In this document: piece after piece, positions 51,994-61,092 of the stretch
How the letters are laid out: every line of letters begins with the position of its first letter
How positions within the stretch are numbered: the first letter of the stretch is position 1
DNA from: Rhodoferax sp.
Lineage (GTDB): Bacteria; Pseudomonadota; Gammaproteobacteria; Burkholderiales; Burkholderiaceae_C
DNA: 64,000 nucleotides
Assembly (NCBI RefSeq): GCF_030646845.1
Contig: NZ_JAUSLE010000058.1
Span: 1 to 64,000 of the forward strand
Direction of reading: 5' to 3'
The notes under the pieces: model-generated
Told to the model about the DNA's origin: nothing
Database searches by the model: none
What the model saw: only the letters and a program-made list of their open reading frames with translations
Made by a program: the position numbers and the translations under genes

Positions 51994-53766
51994 ATGAATC
52001 AATTCCAGGTCATTGTGCTGGCCACACCCTTTTTCTTGGTGCTGATTGCGCTTGAGTTTGCCTGGGGCTACGCGCGCCAGCGCCGCGGCACCGGCCACAA
52101 CACCTATCGCCTGAACGACGCCATCAACAGCATCAGCCTGGGCGTGCTGAGCCAGCTCGGCGGCATCTTCACCAAGCTGCTCACCGTGGGCATCTACACC
52201 GCCATCTATTCCTCGGTCGCGCTGTTCGACGAGCCGGTGTTCTGGGGCACCTGGTATGGCGTGCTGCTGGCGCTGGTGTTCTATGACCTCTGCTACTACT
52301 GGCTGCACCGGGCGGGCCACCGCATCGCGGTGTTCTGGGCGGCGCATGTGGTGCATCACCAAAGCCAGCACTACAACCTGTCCACCGCGCTGCGCCAGAC
52401 CAGTAGCGGCGCCTTGCTGGGCTGGTTGTTCTATGTGCCGATGGCGATCGCGGGCGTGCCACCGCTCATCTTTGGCATCGTGGCCCTGATTGACCTGCTG
52501 TACCAGTTCTGGGTCCACACCGAGCAGGTGGGCAAGCTGGGCTGGTTTGACCGCGTGTTCTGCTCGCCGTCGAATCATCGCGTGCACCATGCTGTGAATG
52601 ACCACTACCTGGACCGGAACTACGGCGGCATTCTGGTGCTGTGGGACCGCCTGTTTGGCACCTTCCGCGAGGAAGACAAGAAATGCGTTTATGGCACGCG
52701 GGGCCAGCTCGACAGCTGGGACCCGCTGTGGGCCAATGCTGAGGTTTACTGGGCCCTATTCAAGGATTCGTGGCACACCCGCCGCTGGAGCGACAAGCTG
52801 CGGGTCTGGCTCAAGCCGCCGGGCTGGCGCCCTTCTGATGTCGCCGCACGCTTTCCCAAAGCCGACTTCGACATGGCCAAAGTCAGCACCTTCGATCCGC
52901 CCGCCAGTCGTGCGACCCTGTGGTTTGCGGGCGTGCAGTTTGCGTTGCTGCTGCTGGGCGTGTCGACCGTTTTGTGGTTTGCCGAGAGCTGGCCCACGCG
53001 CGACATCGCGGTCTGGAGTGCGGCACTGGCGGCGGGCTACTGGGCGATTGGCGCCGTGCTGCAGGGCCGCATCAGCGTGCTGGAGGTGCTGCTGATCGAG
53101 GTCGCGGCACTGGCGACGGCCACCAGCACGCTGGGGCTGCTGGAGCTGCACTTCATCTTCAAGCCGCTGACCATGCTGGTTGCTATCGTTTTTGTAGCTA
53201 TGCGCGCAATGGAATCGGGAGCTGGAGGCCGATTTGATGCCTTATTGATGGCGGCCCTGGCGGCCTCGCTGGCAGGCGATGTGTTCCTGATGCTGCCCGG
53301 CGGCTATTTCATACCGGGCCTGGCCTCCTTCCTGGTGGGCCATCTTTTCTACATCGCGCTGTTTCACCGGGGCATGCCGTGGTTTCCCAGTCGCCGCGCC
53401 CTGCTGGGCACGCTGGGCGTGGGCGCCGCCATGTACGCCTGGGTCTGGGGCGGCCTCAATGACCCGGTGCTCAAAGTCGCGGTCGCCGCCTACGTGACGG
53501 TCATCGCGCTGATGACCGCGCAGGCCATTGGCCGGGCCCAGGTACAGCGCGACCCGGCCTCCACCGCCGTCGCAGTCGGCGCCTGCTTCTTCATGCTGAG
53601 CGACTCACTCATTGCCATCAACCGTTTTGTGCAGCCCGTGCCGCTGGTGGCTTTGTGGGTGCTGTCGACCTACTACATGGCGCAAATCCTGATCGTGCAC
53701 AACGCACGGTCAGTCAGGCCATCCACCGAGCCGCTTCAGTCATCGCCGATGCCCTACGGCGGATAG
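51994..53766 (+). CDS. Sterol desaturase/fatty-acid hydroxylase fused to YhhN-type lysoplasmalogenase domain
   Basis: A 590-residue inner-membrane protein. The N-terminal half (~1-290) is a di-iron hydroxylase of the sterol desaturase family with His clusters HRAGHR, HVVHHQSQHYN and NHRVHHAVNDHY, close to alkylglycerol monooxygenase types. The C-terminal half (~370-575) is a multi-pass YhhN/TMEM86 domain (FKPLTMLVAI, LAGDVFLMLPG, FLVGHLFYIALF, SDSLIAINRF). Both activities act on ether lipids in other organisms. Residues ~396-416 come from a repeat copy. The ATG at 51994 is preferred over one 15 codons upstream. Its end overlaps the convergent ABC ATPase by 13 bp. Confidence 0.87.
   Translation: MNQFQVIVLATPFFLVLIALEFAWGYARQRRGTGHNTYRLNDAINSISLGVLSQLGGIFTKLLTVGIYTAIYSSVALFDEPVFWGTWYGVLLALVFYDLCYYWLHRAGHRIAVFWAAHVVHHQSQHYNLSTALRQTSSGALLGWLFYVPMAIAGVPPLIFGIVALIDLLYQFWVHTEQVGKLGWFDRVFCSPSNHRVHHAVNDHYLDRNYGGILVLWDRLFGTFREEDKKCVYGTRGQLDSWDPLWANAEVYWALFKDSWHTRRWSDKLRVWLKPPGWRPSDVAARFPKADFDMAKVSTFDPPASRATLWFAGVQFALLLLGVSTVLWFAESWPTRDIAVWSAALAAGYWAIGAVLQGRISVLEVLLIEVAALATATSTLGLLELHFIFKPLTMLVAIVFVAMRAMESGAGGRFDALLMAALAASLAGDVFLMLPGGYFIPGLASFLVGHLFYIALFHRGMPWFPSRRALLGTLGVGAAMYAWVWGGLNDPVLKVAVAAYVTVIALMTAQAIGRAQVQRDPASTAVAVGACFFMLSDSLIAINRFVQPVPLVALWVLSTYYMAQILIVHNARSVRPSTEPLQSSPMPYGG
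53180..53240 (+). repeat. Interspersed repeat, family I, copy F (inside desaturase/YhhN fusion)
   Basis: TTGCTATCGTTTTTGTAGCT, then GCGCGCAATGGAAT, GGAGCTGGAGGCC and GATTTGATGCC. It encodes AIVFVAMRAMESGAGGRFD, in the same register as the other intragenic copies, and here forms part of a membrane segment. Confidence 0.75.
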
Positions 53767-54476
53767 ACAACGGGCTCGTCGCGTGCGATGCGGCCGTCGA
53801 TCAGCTCCACCGTCCGGTCACAACGCGCCGCCAGGCGCGGGTCGTGCGTGACCACGACGAACGAAATACCGCGCTCGGCATGCATGCGCCGCAGCAAGAC
53901 AAACACTTCGTCCGACGAGGCCGTGTCCAGGTTGCCGGTGGGTTCGTCGGCCAGCACCAGCGGCGGCGCCATCACCAGCGAGCGCGCAATGGCGACGCGC
54001 TGCTGCATGCCGCCCGACAGCTCGGACGGCCGCTTGTCCATGGCCTGGGCCAGGCCCACGGCGGCCAGCAGTTCGCGCGCGTGCTCAAGCTGTTTCGCAC
54101 CGACCCGGCCCTCGGCCATCAGCACCGGCAGCGTCACATTTTCCAGCGCGCTGAAGGCCGGCAACAAGTGGTGGAACTGGAACACGAAACCCAGGGTCGT
54201 GCGCCGGCGCAGGGTCAGGCCGGCGTCGTCCAGGCTGCTCACCTCTTCGCCCTGCAGCTGGTAGCTGCCGGCCGTCATGCGCTCCAGCAGGCCGATGATG
54301 TTGAGCAGCGTGCTTTTGCCCGAACCCGAAGGTCCGATCAGCGCAATGAACTCGCCCCGCTTCACCCGCAGGTCCAGGCCGTGCAGCACTTCAGCTTCGT
54401 TCGGCAGGCCCACGTTGTAGCTCTTGCGAACGCCGTTCAGTTCGATCAGCGCCGAAGATGCGTTGGACTGGTCCAC
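53754..54476 (-). CDS. ABC transporter ATP-binding protein, MacB/LolD type
   Basis: A 240-residue ATPase: Walker A GPSGSGKST, signature LSGGMQQR, Walker B LVLADEPTGNLD, D-loop and the H-loop THD. The N-terminal IELNGVRKSYNVG and ALIGPSGSGKSTLLNIIGLLE are typical of MacB/LolD-class exporters that move lipoproteins, peptides or drugs by mechanotransmission. The start is a GTG at 54476, one base after the permease stop. It acts with the FtsX-type permease and the membrane-fusion protein encoded upstream. Confidence 0.9.
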   Translation of the reverse strand: MDQSNASSALIELNGVRKSYNVGLPNEAEVLHGLDLRVKRGEFIALIGPSGSGKSTLLNIIGLLERMTAGSYQLQGEEVSSLDDAGLTLRRRTTLGFVFQFHHLLPAFSALENVTLPVLMAEGRVGAKQLEHARELLAAVGLAQAMDKRPSELSGGMQQRVAIARSLVMAPPLVLADEPTGNLDTASSDEVFVLLRRMHAERGISFVVVTHDPRLAARCDRTVELIDGRIARDEPVVYPP

Positions 54477-54477
54477 A

Positions 54478-55704
54478 CTAGATCCTGATGGCCTGCGCCG
54501 GGTCCATGGCGGCGGCGCGACGCGCCGGGGCGATCGCGGCCAGCACGCCGCAGACCGTCGCAATGAACGCCACCTGCAACGCAGTGGCCAATGGCAGCGT
54601 GATCGCAAACAGCGGCAGCCCGTCAGAGCCGCGCACAAAGTGGGTGAACAGCCAGATCAGCAGCACCGCCAGCGCGATGCCCAACAGCGAGCCCACAGCC
54701 CCGACCACGGCGCCCTGCACCAGGAACACACGCAGGATCTGCCCCCGCGTCGTCCCCATGGCGCGCAGGATGCCGATCTCGCGGCGCTTTTGCACCACCG
54801 ACACCACCAGCACACTGGCGATGCCCAGCACCACGACCACGAGCACCACGCCGCGGATCATCGCCGTGCTGACCGACTGGGCGTTCAACGCGGAAACCAG
54901 CTGGGCGTTGTTCTCCTGCCAGCTCTCGATCTTGTAGGGAAACTGCCGGCGCAAGTCTTCTGCCAGGGCCTGCGCCGTCCAGACGTTTTTCAGGGCCAGG
55001 TCCAGCCCGGTGGCGCCGCCCGGCAAACCGAGCAGGCTTTGCGCCGCCCGCAGGGGCACGATGACGGTGCGCCGGTTCAGATCCTTCACGCCCAGGTCCA
55101 CCAGGGCGGTGACGCGCACCGAGTCACTGACGATGCCGGTCTGCAGTGTCAGCCGGTCGCCCACGCGCACCCCCAGATCGGAGGCCAGCTCCCGGCCCAG
55201 GATGGCCTCGCCCGGCGCGAGCCTGGCGCTGCCGCTGTCCACCTTGCTGCGCAGCCCGACGATGCGGTCGTAGCGGTCCAGGTCCACGCCCATCAGGGCA
55301 ATGGCCTGGGTGGCTTCGCCGCGCAGGGCCAGGCCACTGCCCGATACCAGAGGCGAGACGGCCGCGACGTTGTCATGCCGCTCAAGCAGGGGCACCAGTG
55401 CCTGCCAGTTGACGACCGAGCGCAAACGCTGCGCGCGCGGCTGGGTTTCGGTCAACGCCGTGCCCTGCGGCACGGTGAGCCGCGCGGGCAGCACCACATC
55501 GTCAGGCGAACGCAGGGTGATGTGGGCCTGCGCGCCGAGCGTCTTGGCCAGGGTGTTGCTCTGCAGACCGTTGATAAGGGCGGAGATGTAGGCAATCACC
55601 GCCACGCCCGCGGCCACGCCCACGATGATGAGCAGGGTCTGCATCCGCCCTTCACGCAGGAAACGCAGCGCCACCCGCCGTTCGAAACCAAGCCAGGAGT
55701 TCAT
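54478..55704 (-). CDS. ABC transporter permease, FtsX/MacB/LolC type
   Basis: A 408-residue permease with one N-terminal membrane helix (about residues 20-44), a large periplasmic domain (~45-280) and three C-terminal helices, the FtsX topology. VALRFLREGRMQTLLIIVGV at the start and KRREIGILRAMGTTRGQI in the coupling region are diagnostic. The ATG at 55704 is the family start; it follows the adaptor gene by 13 bp. Confidence 0.9.
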   Translation of the reverse strand: MNSWLGFERRVALRFLREGRMQTLLIIVGVAAGVAVIAYISALINGLQSNTLAKTLGAQAHITLRSPDDVVLPARLTVPQGTALTETQPRAQRLRSVVNWQALVPLLERHDNVAAVSPLVSGSGLALRGEATQAIALMGVDLDRYDRIVGLRSKVDSGSARLAPGEAILGRELASDLGVRVGDRLTLQTGIVSDSVRVTALVDLGVKDLNRRTVIVPLRAAQSLLGLPGGATGLDLALKNVWTAQALAEDLRRQFPYKIESWQENNAQLVSALNAQSVSTAMIRGVVLVVVVLGIASVLVVSVVQKRREIGILRAMGTTRGQILRVFLVQGAVVGAVGSLLGIALAVLLIWLFTHFVRGSDGLPLFAITLPLATALQVAFIATVCGVLAAIAPARRAAAMDPAQAIRI

Positions 55705-55717
55705 GGCCGCGAACCGC

Positions 55718-56863
55718 TCAGCGCCCCATGGCGTTGGACATCGCCGATCCCGCGTCTTCGCTGCGGGCACCGGGCGTGATGGCTTTGCCCGGCTGCCAGG
55801 CCACCACCTGCGTGCGAACCCGGTCACCTGGCTTGAGCGTGCTTTTCAGCAAGACCAGGTCGCCTTCGGACAGGCCTTCCAGCACTTCCGCCGCGTCCAG
55901 TGTGCGCAGGCCCAGGCGCACCGCTCTCTCCTGCACCCGCCCCGCCTGCAGCACCAGCACGGCGGCGCCCGATGCCCCCAGCGCGGCGATTGGCAGCACC
56001 AGCGCCCGCTCGCGCCGCGCCGTCTCCACATCCACCGACAAGGTCATGTCCTCGCGCAGGAAAACGGATGCCTGCTGCTCCAGCGCAAACTTGACCTCGA
56101 TCGCACCGCGTTGCGAATCGACCACCGGCGCAATCGACAGCACGCGCGCGGCAAATGGCTGCGTGGCAAAGGCGTCAGCCACCACCATGGCCTTCTGGCC
56201 CGGCTGCAACTGGTCAAGAAAACGCTCGTCCACCTGCGCACTCAGCTGGGTGGGGCCGGTCAGCGCCAGGCTCAGCAGGGCCTTGCCCGGCTGCACGATC
56301 TGGCCCGGCTCGACCTGGCGCGACAGCACGCGGGCGTCTGCCGGCGCCACCAGCGTCGTCTGCGTCAGGCGGGCGCGGGCGGCAGCCGCCGAGGCGCGGG
56401 CCGAGCCCCGCTGCGCCAGCGCCACATCCACCGCGCGCTTGGCCTCATCCAGTTGGGCGGCACTGTAAAAGCCCTGCGCCACCAGTTGCTGCACCCGCCG
56501 CAGCGTGGCCTGACCCGCCTGCAACGTCGCGTCGGCCTGCCGTTCGGCAGCCACGGCTTGCGCCAGGGCGGCATTCAGTTCATCAGTTTCAAGCCGGATG
56601 AGCGTCTCGCCGCGCTGAACCTGCGCGCCCTCGCGCACCAGCACCTGCGCCACCCGGCCGGTCAGCGTGCTGCCAATATCGACGCGCGACAGCGTGGCGA
56701 CCCGTGCCGAAAACTGCAAGGTGCGCACCAGAGGGGCCATCTGCATCACCAGGACCTCCACCCGCGGCGCACGCAAGAAGAGCCAGGCCGCCCCGGCCAG
56801 CGCCACGGCGAGCACGCCCGCCATGATCCAGATCCATCGACGTTGCATCGCCGCGGCGATCAT
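55718..56863 (-). CDS. Periplasmic adaptor (membrane-fusion) subunit, MacA/HlyD type
   Basis: A 381-residue membrane-fusion protein with an N-terminal signal anchor (IWIMAGVLAVALAGAAWLFL), a lipoyl/barrel-sandwich part (STLTGRVAQVLVREGAQVQRG), an Ala/Gln-rich alpha-hairpin coiled coil (~residues 90-165) and beta-barrel regions (VDERFLDQLQPGQKA). It bridges the FtsX-type permease to an outer-membrane channel that is not encoded here. ATGs at 56863 and 56848 are alternatives. The start overlaps nothing but lies just inside the gap after ruvB on the same strand. Confidence 0.88.
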   Translation of the reverse strand: MIAAAMQRRWIWIMAGVLAVALAGAAWLFLRAPRVEVLVMQMAPLVRTLQFSARVATLSRVDIGSTLTGRVAQVLVREGAQVQRGETLIRLETDELNAALAQAVAAERQADATLQAGQATLRRVQQLVAQGFYSAAQLDEAKRAVDVALAQRGSARASAAAARARLTQTTLVAPADARVLSRQVEPGQIVQPGKALLSLALTGPTQLSAQVDERFLDQLQPGQKAMVVADAFATQPFAARVLSIAPVVDSQRGAIEVKFALEQQASVFLREDMTLSVDVETARRERALVLPIAALGASGAAVLVLQAGRVQERAVRLGLRTLDAAEVLEGLSEGDLVLLKSTLKPGDRVRTQVVAWQPGKAITPGARSEDAGSAMSNAMGR

Positions 56864-56885
56864 GGGGTGTGCGCTTTCAACGGAT

Positions 56886-57944
56886 TCAGACCTCGAACAG
56901 CCCACCCTCGGTCGAGGGTGGCGTCACGCCCAGGTGCCGGTAAGCAGCCAGCGTAGCGATGCGCCCGCGCGGCGTGCGCTGCAGATAGCCCTGCTGGATG
57001 AGATAGGGCTCGATCACGTCTTCAATCGTTTCGCGCTCCTCGCCAATGCTGGCGGCGATATTGTCGAGCCCGACCGGCCCGCCATCAAAGCGGTGGATCA
57101 CGGCCTCCAGCAGCTTGCGATCCATCAGATCGAAGCCCTGCGGATCGACATCCAGCATGGCCAACGCCCGGTTGGCGATGTCCAGCGTGATCTCGCCCAC
57201 GCCTTTGACGTCGGCATAGTCACGCACCCGGCGCAACAGCCGGTTGGCAATGCGGGGCGTGCCGCGCGAGCGCCGGGCAATCTCGAAGCCGCCCTCCTCA
57301 ATCATGGGCACCTTGAGCAGTCCGGCACTGCGCCGCACGATGCGCGCCAGCTCCTCAGAGGTATAGAACTCCAGCCGCGCCACAATGCCGAAGCGGTCGC
57401 GCAACGGGTTGGTCAGCATGCCGGCGCGAGTGGTGGCACCGACCAGGGTGAAGGGTTGCAGATCGAGCTTGATGGAGCGCGCCGCCGGCCCCTCCCCAAT
57501 CATGATGTCGATCTTGTAGTCTTCCAGCGCGGGGTAGAGGATTTCCTCCACAACCGGGCTCAGGCGGTGAATTTCGTCAATGAAAAGAACGTCGTTCTTT
57601 TCCAGGTTGGTCAGCAACGCGGCCAGGTCCTTGGGTTTTTCAAGCACCGGGCCACTGGTCTGGCGCAAATTCACGCCCAGTTCGTGCGCGATGATGTGCG
57701 ACAGCGTGGTCTTGCCCAGGCCGGGCGGGCCAAACAGCAGCACGTGGTCGAGCGCTTCATCGCGCTTTTTGGCGGCGCTGATAAAGATCTCCAGCTGCTC
57801 GCGCACCTTGGCCTGCCCGACGTACTCGTCCAGCAGCTTGGGCCGCAGGGCACGCTCGATGGCCTCTTCATTGGGTGATGCAGGCGCAGCGGACACCATG
57901 CGTTTGGCAGGCGGGGGGGCGAAATCGTCGGTCTGAATGCTCAC
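56886..57944 (-). CDS. ruvB: Holliday junction ATP-dependent DNA helicase RuvB
   Basis: A 352-residue AAA+ motor that drives branch migration with RuvA. Walker [10 protein letters not shown], Walker [13 protein letters not shown], sensor 1 GATTRAGML, the arginine finger region [15 protein letters not shown], and a C-terminal winged helix ([17 protein letters not shown]) are all present. ruvA is not adjacent: an alpha-carbonic anhydrase gene on the other strand lies between them. The MacAB-like genes follow directly downstream. Confidence 0.98.
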   Translation of the reverse strand: MSIQTDDFAPPPAKRMVSAAPASPNEEAIERALRPKLLDEYVGQAKVREQLEIFISAAKKRDEALDHVLLFGPPGLGKTTLSHIIAHELGVNLRQTSGPVLEKPKDLAALLTNLEKNDVLFIDEIHRLSPVVEEILYPALEDYKIDIMIGEGPAARSIKLDLQPFTLVGATTRAGMLTNPLRDRFGIVARLEFYTSEELARIVRRSAGLLKVPMIEEGGFEIARRSRGTPRIANRLLRRVRDYADVKGVGEITLDIANRALAMLDVDPQGFDLMDRKLLEAVIHRFDGGPVGLDNIAASIGEERETIEDVIEPYLIQQGYLQRTPRGRIATLAAYRHLGVTPPSTEGGLFEV

Positions 57945-58097
57945 GTGGGGGTGGGGATGCTGAGTGAGGCTTGACTATAGCGTGCACCGGAGCGTGGGGG
58001 CTCAAGTGCCCTGTCGAATATGCCGATAACAGAACACAAACCCGTCTTTTTCCCAAGATGGCCTGAACATCGTGCACACCCACCGGGTCCGCCTGAC

Positions 58098-59294
58098 ATG
58101 ACAACGACTCTCCTGAAGCCCCTTTCCCTTCGCCCTGCACCACAGAACGCCTGGCGCGTCTGGGGCGGATTCTCATGCCTGGCCATGGCCCTGGCAGCAG
58201 GATTCCCAAGCCCAAGCCGGGCTGCTGACCCTGCTGCGGCCACGGCCGACGCCCACGCGGCGCCGGCGAAAACACCGGCGGCGACCGCTTCCGCACCCAA
58301 AAACATGGCAGACCAGGTGCGCGAAGCCGTTGACAGCGGCGCGGCGTCCAACAAGCGGCTGACCCTGGTGATCAACGGTAAAGAGAAAAAATACATCACC
58401 CTGCCCGGCAAAGAGCCGGTCACGCCAACCGAGCCGCCGGCCAAAGAGGCAGACAGCGGACATGGTGCTGCACCAACCAGCGTGGCATCACGCAAGCCCG
58501 TCGCGACCATCGTGAACCCGAAGGCCAGCCGCCAGTACATTCGCGCCAAAACCACAGCCCTGACGGGTCACGACGCGCCCGTGGCAGCCGGCGACACCCA
58601 CCCGGACGGCGAAGCCCACTGGCGTTACGAGGGCGAGACCGGGCCACAGGCCTGGGGCAAGCTCAAGCCTGATTTCAATGTTTGCGCCATTGGCAAGCGC
58701 CAGTCCCCCATCAACATTGAGGAGTCAGGCACGCTGCAGGGTCCGGCGGAGCCCCTGCAGTTCAACTACCAGCCCAGCAGCGGCACGGTGGTGAACAATG
58801 GCCACACGATCCAGGTTGACCTGACCGGCGACAACTCCCTGACCGTACGCGGCTCCAGCTACAAGCTGCTGCAGTTCCACTTTCATCACCCCTCAGAAGA
58901 GCGCGTCGATTACCGCGGCTTTGCCATGGTGGCGCACCTGGTGCACAGGAATGCCGAGGGCCAGCTGGCCGTGGTGGCCGTGTTGCTAGACCCCGGCGTT
59001 GCCAACGCCCTGATCAACAAGGTGTGGACCTACATGCCGCTGGACAACAACGACCGCGTGCGCATGCCCTCCGGGCTGATCGATATGAACGAACTGCTGC
59101 CCAAAGACCAGCGCTATTACCAGTTCATGGGCTCGCTCACCACGCCACCCTGTACCGAAGGCGTGCTGTGGCTGGTGCTCAAACAACCCACCACGGTGAG
59201 CCGGGACCAGATCAGACTGTTCTCGCAGCTGTTCCCCAACAACGCCCGCCCGGTGCAGGCCGTGAATGGGCGGGCGGTGCGCAACGCGCAGTAG
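58098..59294 (+). CDS. Alpha-type carbonic anhydrase with long N-terminal extension
   Basis: A 398-residue periplasmic enzyme hydrating CO2 to bicarbonate. A signal peptide ends near PSRAADP (about residue 45). The catalytic domain (about 170-395) starts WRYEGETGPQAWGKL, has RQSPINIE, zinc ligands His261 and His263 in QFHFHHPSEE and His280 in MVAHLVH, and ends with GSLTTPPCTEGVLW. Between signal and catalytic domain lie about 125 low-complexity Ala/Pro/Lys-rich residues, longer than in ordinary bacterial alpha-CAs (about 220-250 residues mature). It sits on the opposite strand between ruvB and ruvA. Confidence 0.92.
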   Translation: MTTTLLKPLSLRPAPQNAWRVWGGFSCLAMALAAGFPSPSRAADPAAATADAHAAPAKTPAATASAPKNMADQVREAVDSGAASNKRLTLVINGKEKKYITLPGKEPVTPTEPPAKEADSGHGAAPTSVASRKPVATIVNPKASRQYIRAKTTALTGHDAPVAAGDTHPDGEAHWRYEGETGPQAWGKLKPDFNVCAIGKRQSPINIEESGTLQGPAEPLQFNYQPSSGTVVNNGHTIQVDLTGDNSLTVRGSSYKLLQFHFHHPSEERVDYRGFAMVAHLVHRNAEGQLAVVAVLLDPGVANALINKVWTYMPLDNNDRVRMPSGLIDMNELLPKDQRYYQFMGSLTTPPCTEGVLWLVLKQPTTVSRDQIRLFSQLFPNNARPVQAVNGRAVRNAQ

Positions 59295-59298
59295 GCCG

Positions 59299-59375
59299 TA
59301 GCCCCCACGCTCGCCCCCTGCGTGTGGGTCGCTGCCCGCCGAGGGGACCGCATTTCGCCTTGGGACGGCCCGGCG
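59299..59375 (+). repeat. Interspersed GC-rich repeat, family II, copy 2
   Basis: GCCCCCACGCTC, CTGCGTGTGG, CTGCCCGCCGAGGGG, then CCTTGGGACGGCCCGGCGGCG. Same blocks as copy 1 with small differences. It fills the gap between the convergent ends of the carbonic anhydrase and ruvA genes and could serve as a bidirectional terminator. Confidence 0.75.
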
Positions 59376-59401
59376 GCGAAACCTCTCTTGCGCTGGCTTG
59401 G

Positions 59402-59974
59402 TTACTTTGCCAGTGCCCGCAGCGCCAGCTTGATGCCCTCGCTCACGCCCACGTCGACAGGCAGGGCCTTGAGCGACACTGCCGCTTCCTTGTCGCTGTA
59501 ACCCAGCGCCAGCAGGGCCTGCAGGATGTCGGCCTGGGCGTCGTTGGCCACATTGGCGTGCACACCGATGTCCGGCCCCAGTTTGCCCTTGAGTTCCAGC
59601 AGCAAACGTTCTGCGGTCTTCTTGCCAATACCGGGCACCTTGATCAGCCGCCCGGCTTCCTGCAGCGTCACGGCCTGGGCCAGCTCACTCACGCTCATGC
59701 CCGACAGCACCGACAAGGCTGTGCGGGGGCCGACGCCTGAAATCTTGATGAGCTGGCGAAAGGCCTCGCGCTCCTGCGCGTGCTCGAAGCCATACAGGAT
59801 CTGCGCATCTTCACGCACCACAAAATGCGTCAGCAAACTCACGCGCGCGCCGACCTCCGGCAGGTTGTAAAACGTGCTCATGGGCACATGTACCTCATAG
59901 CCCACGCCATTGCAGTCCACCAGCACCTGGGGTGGATTTTTGTCGCCAAGCGTGCCCGTCAGTTTGCCGATCAT
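59402..59974 (-). CDS. ruvA: Holliday junction branch migration protein RuvA
   Basis: A 190-residue junction-binding subunit. The OB fold begins [15 protein letters not shown] and includes [13 protein letters not shown]; two helix-hairpin-helix motifs appear as [15 protein letters not shown] and [16 protein letters not shown]; the C-terminal domain (about 140-190) contacts RuvB. Divergent from phoH with 41 bp between starts. No ruvC is visible in the window. Confidence 0.97.
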   Translation of the reverse strand: MIGKLTGTLGDKNPPQVLVDCNGVGYEVHVPMSTFYNLPEVGARVSLLTHFVVREDAQILYGFEHAQEREAFRQLIKISGVGPRTALSVLSGMSVSELAQAVTLQEAGRLIKVPGIGKKTAERLLLELKGKLGPDIGVHANVANDAQADILQALLALGYSDKEAAVSLKALPVDVGVSEGIKLALRALAK

Positions 59975-60015
59975 TTATTGCCTATCATGGGTAACTCTTT
60001 TCAGGAATTATCAAC

Positions 60016-61023
60016 TTGATTCTCAGACACCTTTTTTCGCCGCCCAACAACGCCCGCCTTGCCCACCTGTGCGGCCCGATGGACGAACATCTGCGCACCA
60101 TTGAAGTGGCACTGCAAGTCAAGATTGCCCACCGGCACGAACAGTTCAAGGTCGATGGCACCAAGGCCAATGCCAAACGCGGCATGGAGATGCTGCAGGC
60201 CCTGTATGAAATGGCGGCGCGCCCGATTGAGCCCGCCACCGTGCAGCTGATGCTGGCCGGCGACGGCGAAATGAACGACTCCGACAGCCATGCCCTCAAG
60301 ACCAAGCGCAGCGACCTGAAGGCCCGCACCATCAACCAGGCCACTTACCTGGACAACATCGCCAGCCACGACATCACCTTTGGCATTGGCCCGGCCGGGA
60401 CTGGCAAGACCTACCTGGCGGTGGCGATGGCGGTGGATGCCCTGCAGCGCAGCGCCGTGCAACGCATTGTGCTGACCCGCCCCGCCGTGGAAGCGGGGGA
60501 GCGGCTGGGGTATTTGCCAGGCGACCTGGCGCAGAAGATCGACCCCTATCTGCGCCCACTGTATGACGCGCTGTATGACCTGATGGGTTTCGAGCAGGTG
60601 CAAAAGGCGCTGGAGCGGCAGACGATTGAAATCGCGCCGCTGGCTTTCATGCGCGGACGCACGCTCAACACCGCCTTTGTGATTCTGGACGAGGCACAAA
60701 ACACCACGCCCGAACAGATGAAGATGTTTCTCACCCGTATTGGCTTCGGCTCCAAAGCGGTGGTGACGGGCGACGTGAGCCAGATCGACCTGCCGAAAAC
60801 CCAGCTCAGCGGCCTGATTGACGCTGAGCGCGTGCTCAAACGGGTCGACGGTATTGCCATGTGCCGCTTCACCAGTGCCGACGTGGTACGCCACCCGCTG
60901 GTGGCGCGCATTGTGGATGCCTACGATGCACCCGGGCGCATCGGCCAACAACGGCGGGACGACGACGAACCGCTGATGTCTATTGCCACGGCGCGCCCGC
61001 GTGCCCGCAAGAAGATCGTTTAG
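60016..61023 (+). CDS. phoH: PhoH-family ATPase
   Basis: A 335-residue cytosolic ATPase of the PhoL/PhoH type found beside ybeY and implicated in ribosome/RNA metabolism. Walker A FGIGPAGTGKTYLAVAMAV (about residues 124-142) and Walker B TAFVILDEAQNTTP are intact. The start is a TTG at 60016 preceded by AGGA at about 10 bp; it yields the family-like N-terminus ILRHLFSPPNNARLAHL, which no ATG start would include. ybeY follows after 69 bp holding a repeat copy. Confidence 0.94.
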   Translation: MILRHLFSPPNNARLAHLCGPMDEHLRTIEVALQVKIAHRHEQFKVDGTKANAKRGMEMLQALYEMAARPIEPATVQLMLAGDGEMNDSDSHALKTKRSDLKARTINQATYLDNIASHDITFGIGPAGTGKTYLAVAMAVDALQRSAVQRIVLTRPAVEAGERLGYLPGDLAQKIDPYLRPLYDALYDLMGFEQVQKALERQTIEIAPLAFMRGRTLNTAFVILDEAQNTTPEQMKMFLTRIGFGSKAVVTGDVSQIDLPKTQLSGLIDAERVLKRVDGIAMCRFTSADVVRHPLVARIVDAYDAPGRIGQQRRDDDEPLMSIATARPRARKKIV

Positions 61024-61032
61024 GCGTTCCGC

Positions 61033-61087
61033 TTGCTATAAAAACAATAGCTACCTGCGCATATTAACCGGGGGCCGGAGGCCTTTT
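61033..61087 (+). repeat. Interspersed repeat, family I, copy G (phoH-ybeY gap)
   Basis: The most complete copy: TTGCTATAAAAACAATAGCT, CCTGCGCATATTAACC, GGGGGCCGGAGGCCTTTT. The inner inverted repeat GCTAT...ATAGC and a GGCC-GGA-GGCC hairpin with four T make it able to affect phoH-ybeY readthrough. Confidence 0.82.
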
Positions 61088-61092
61088 ACTCA

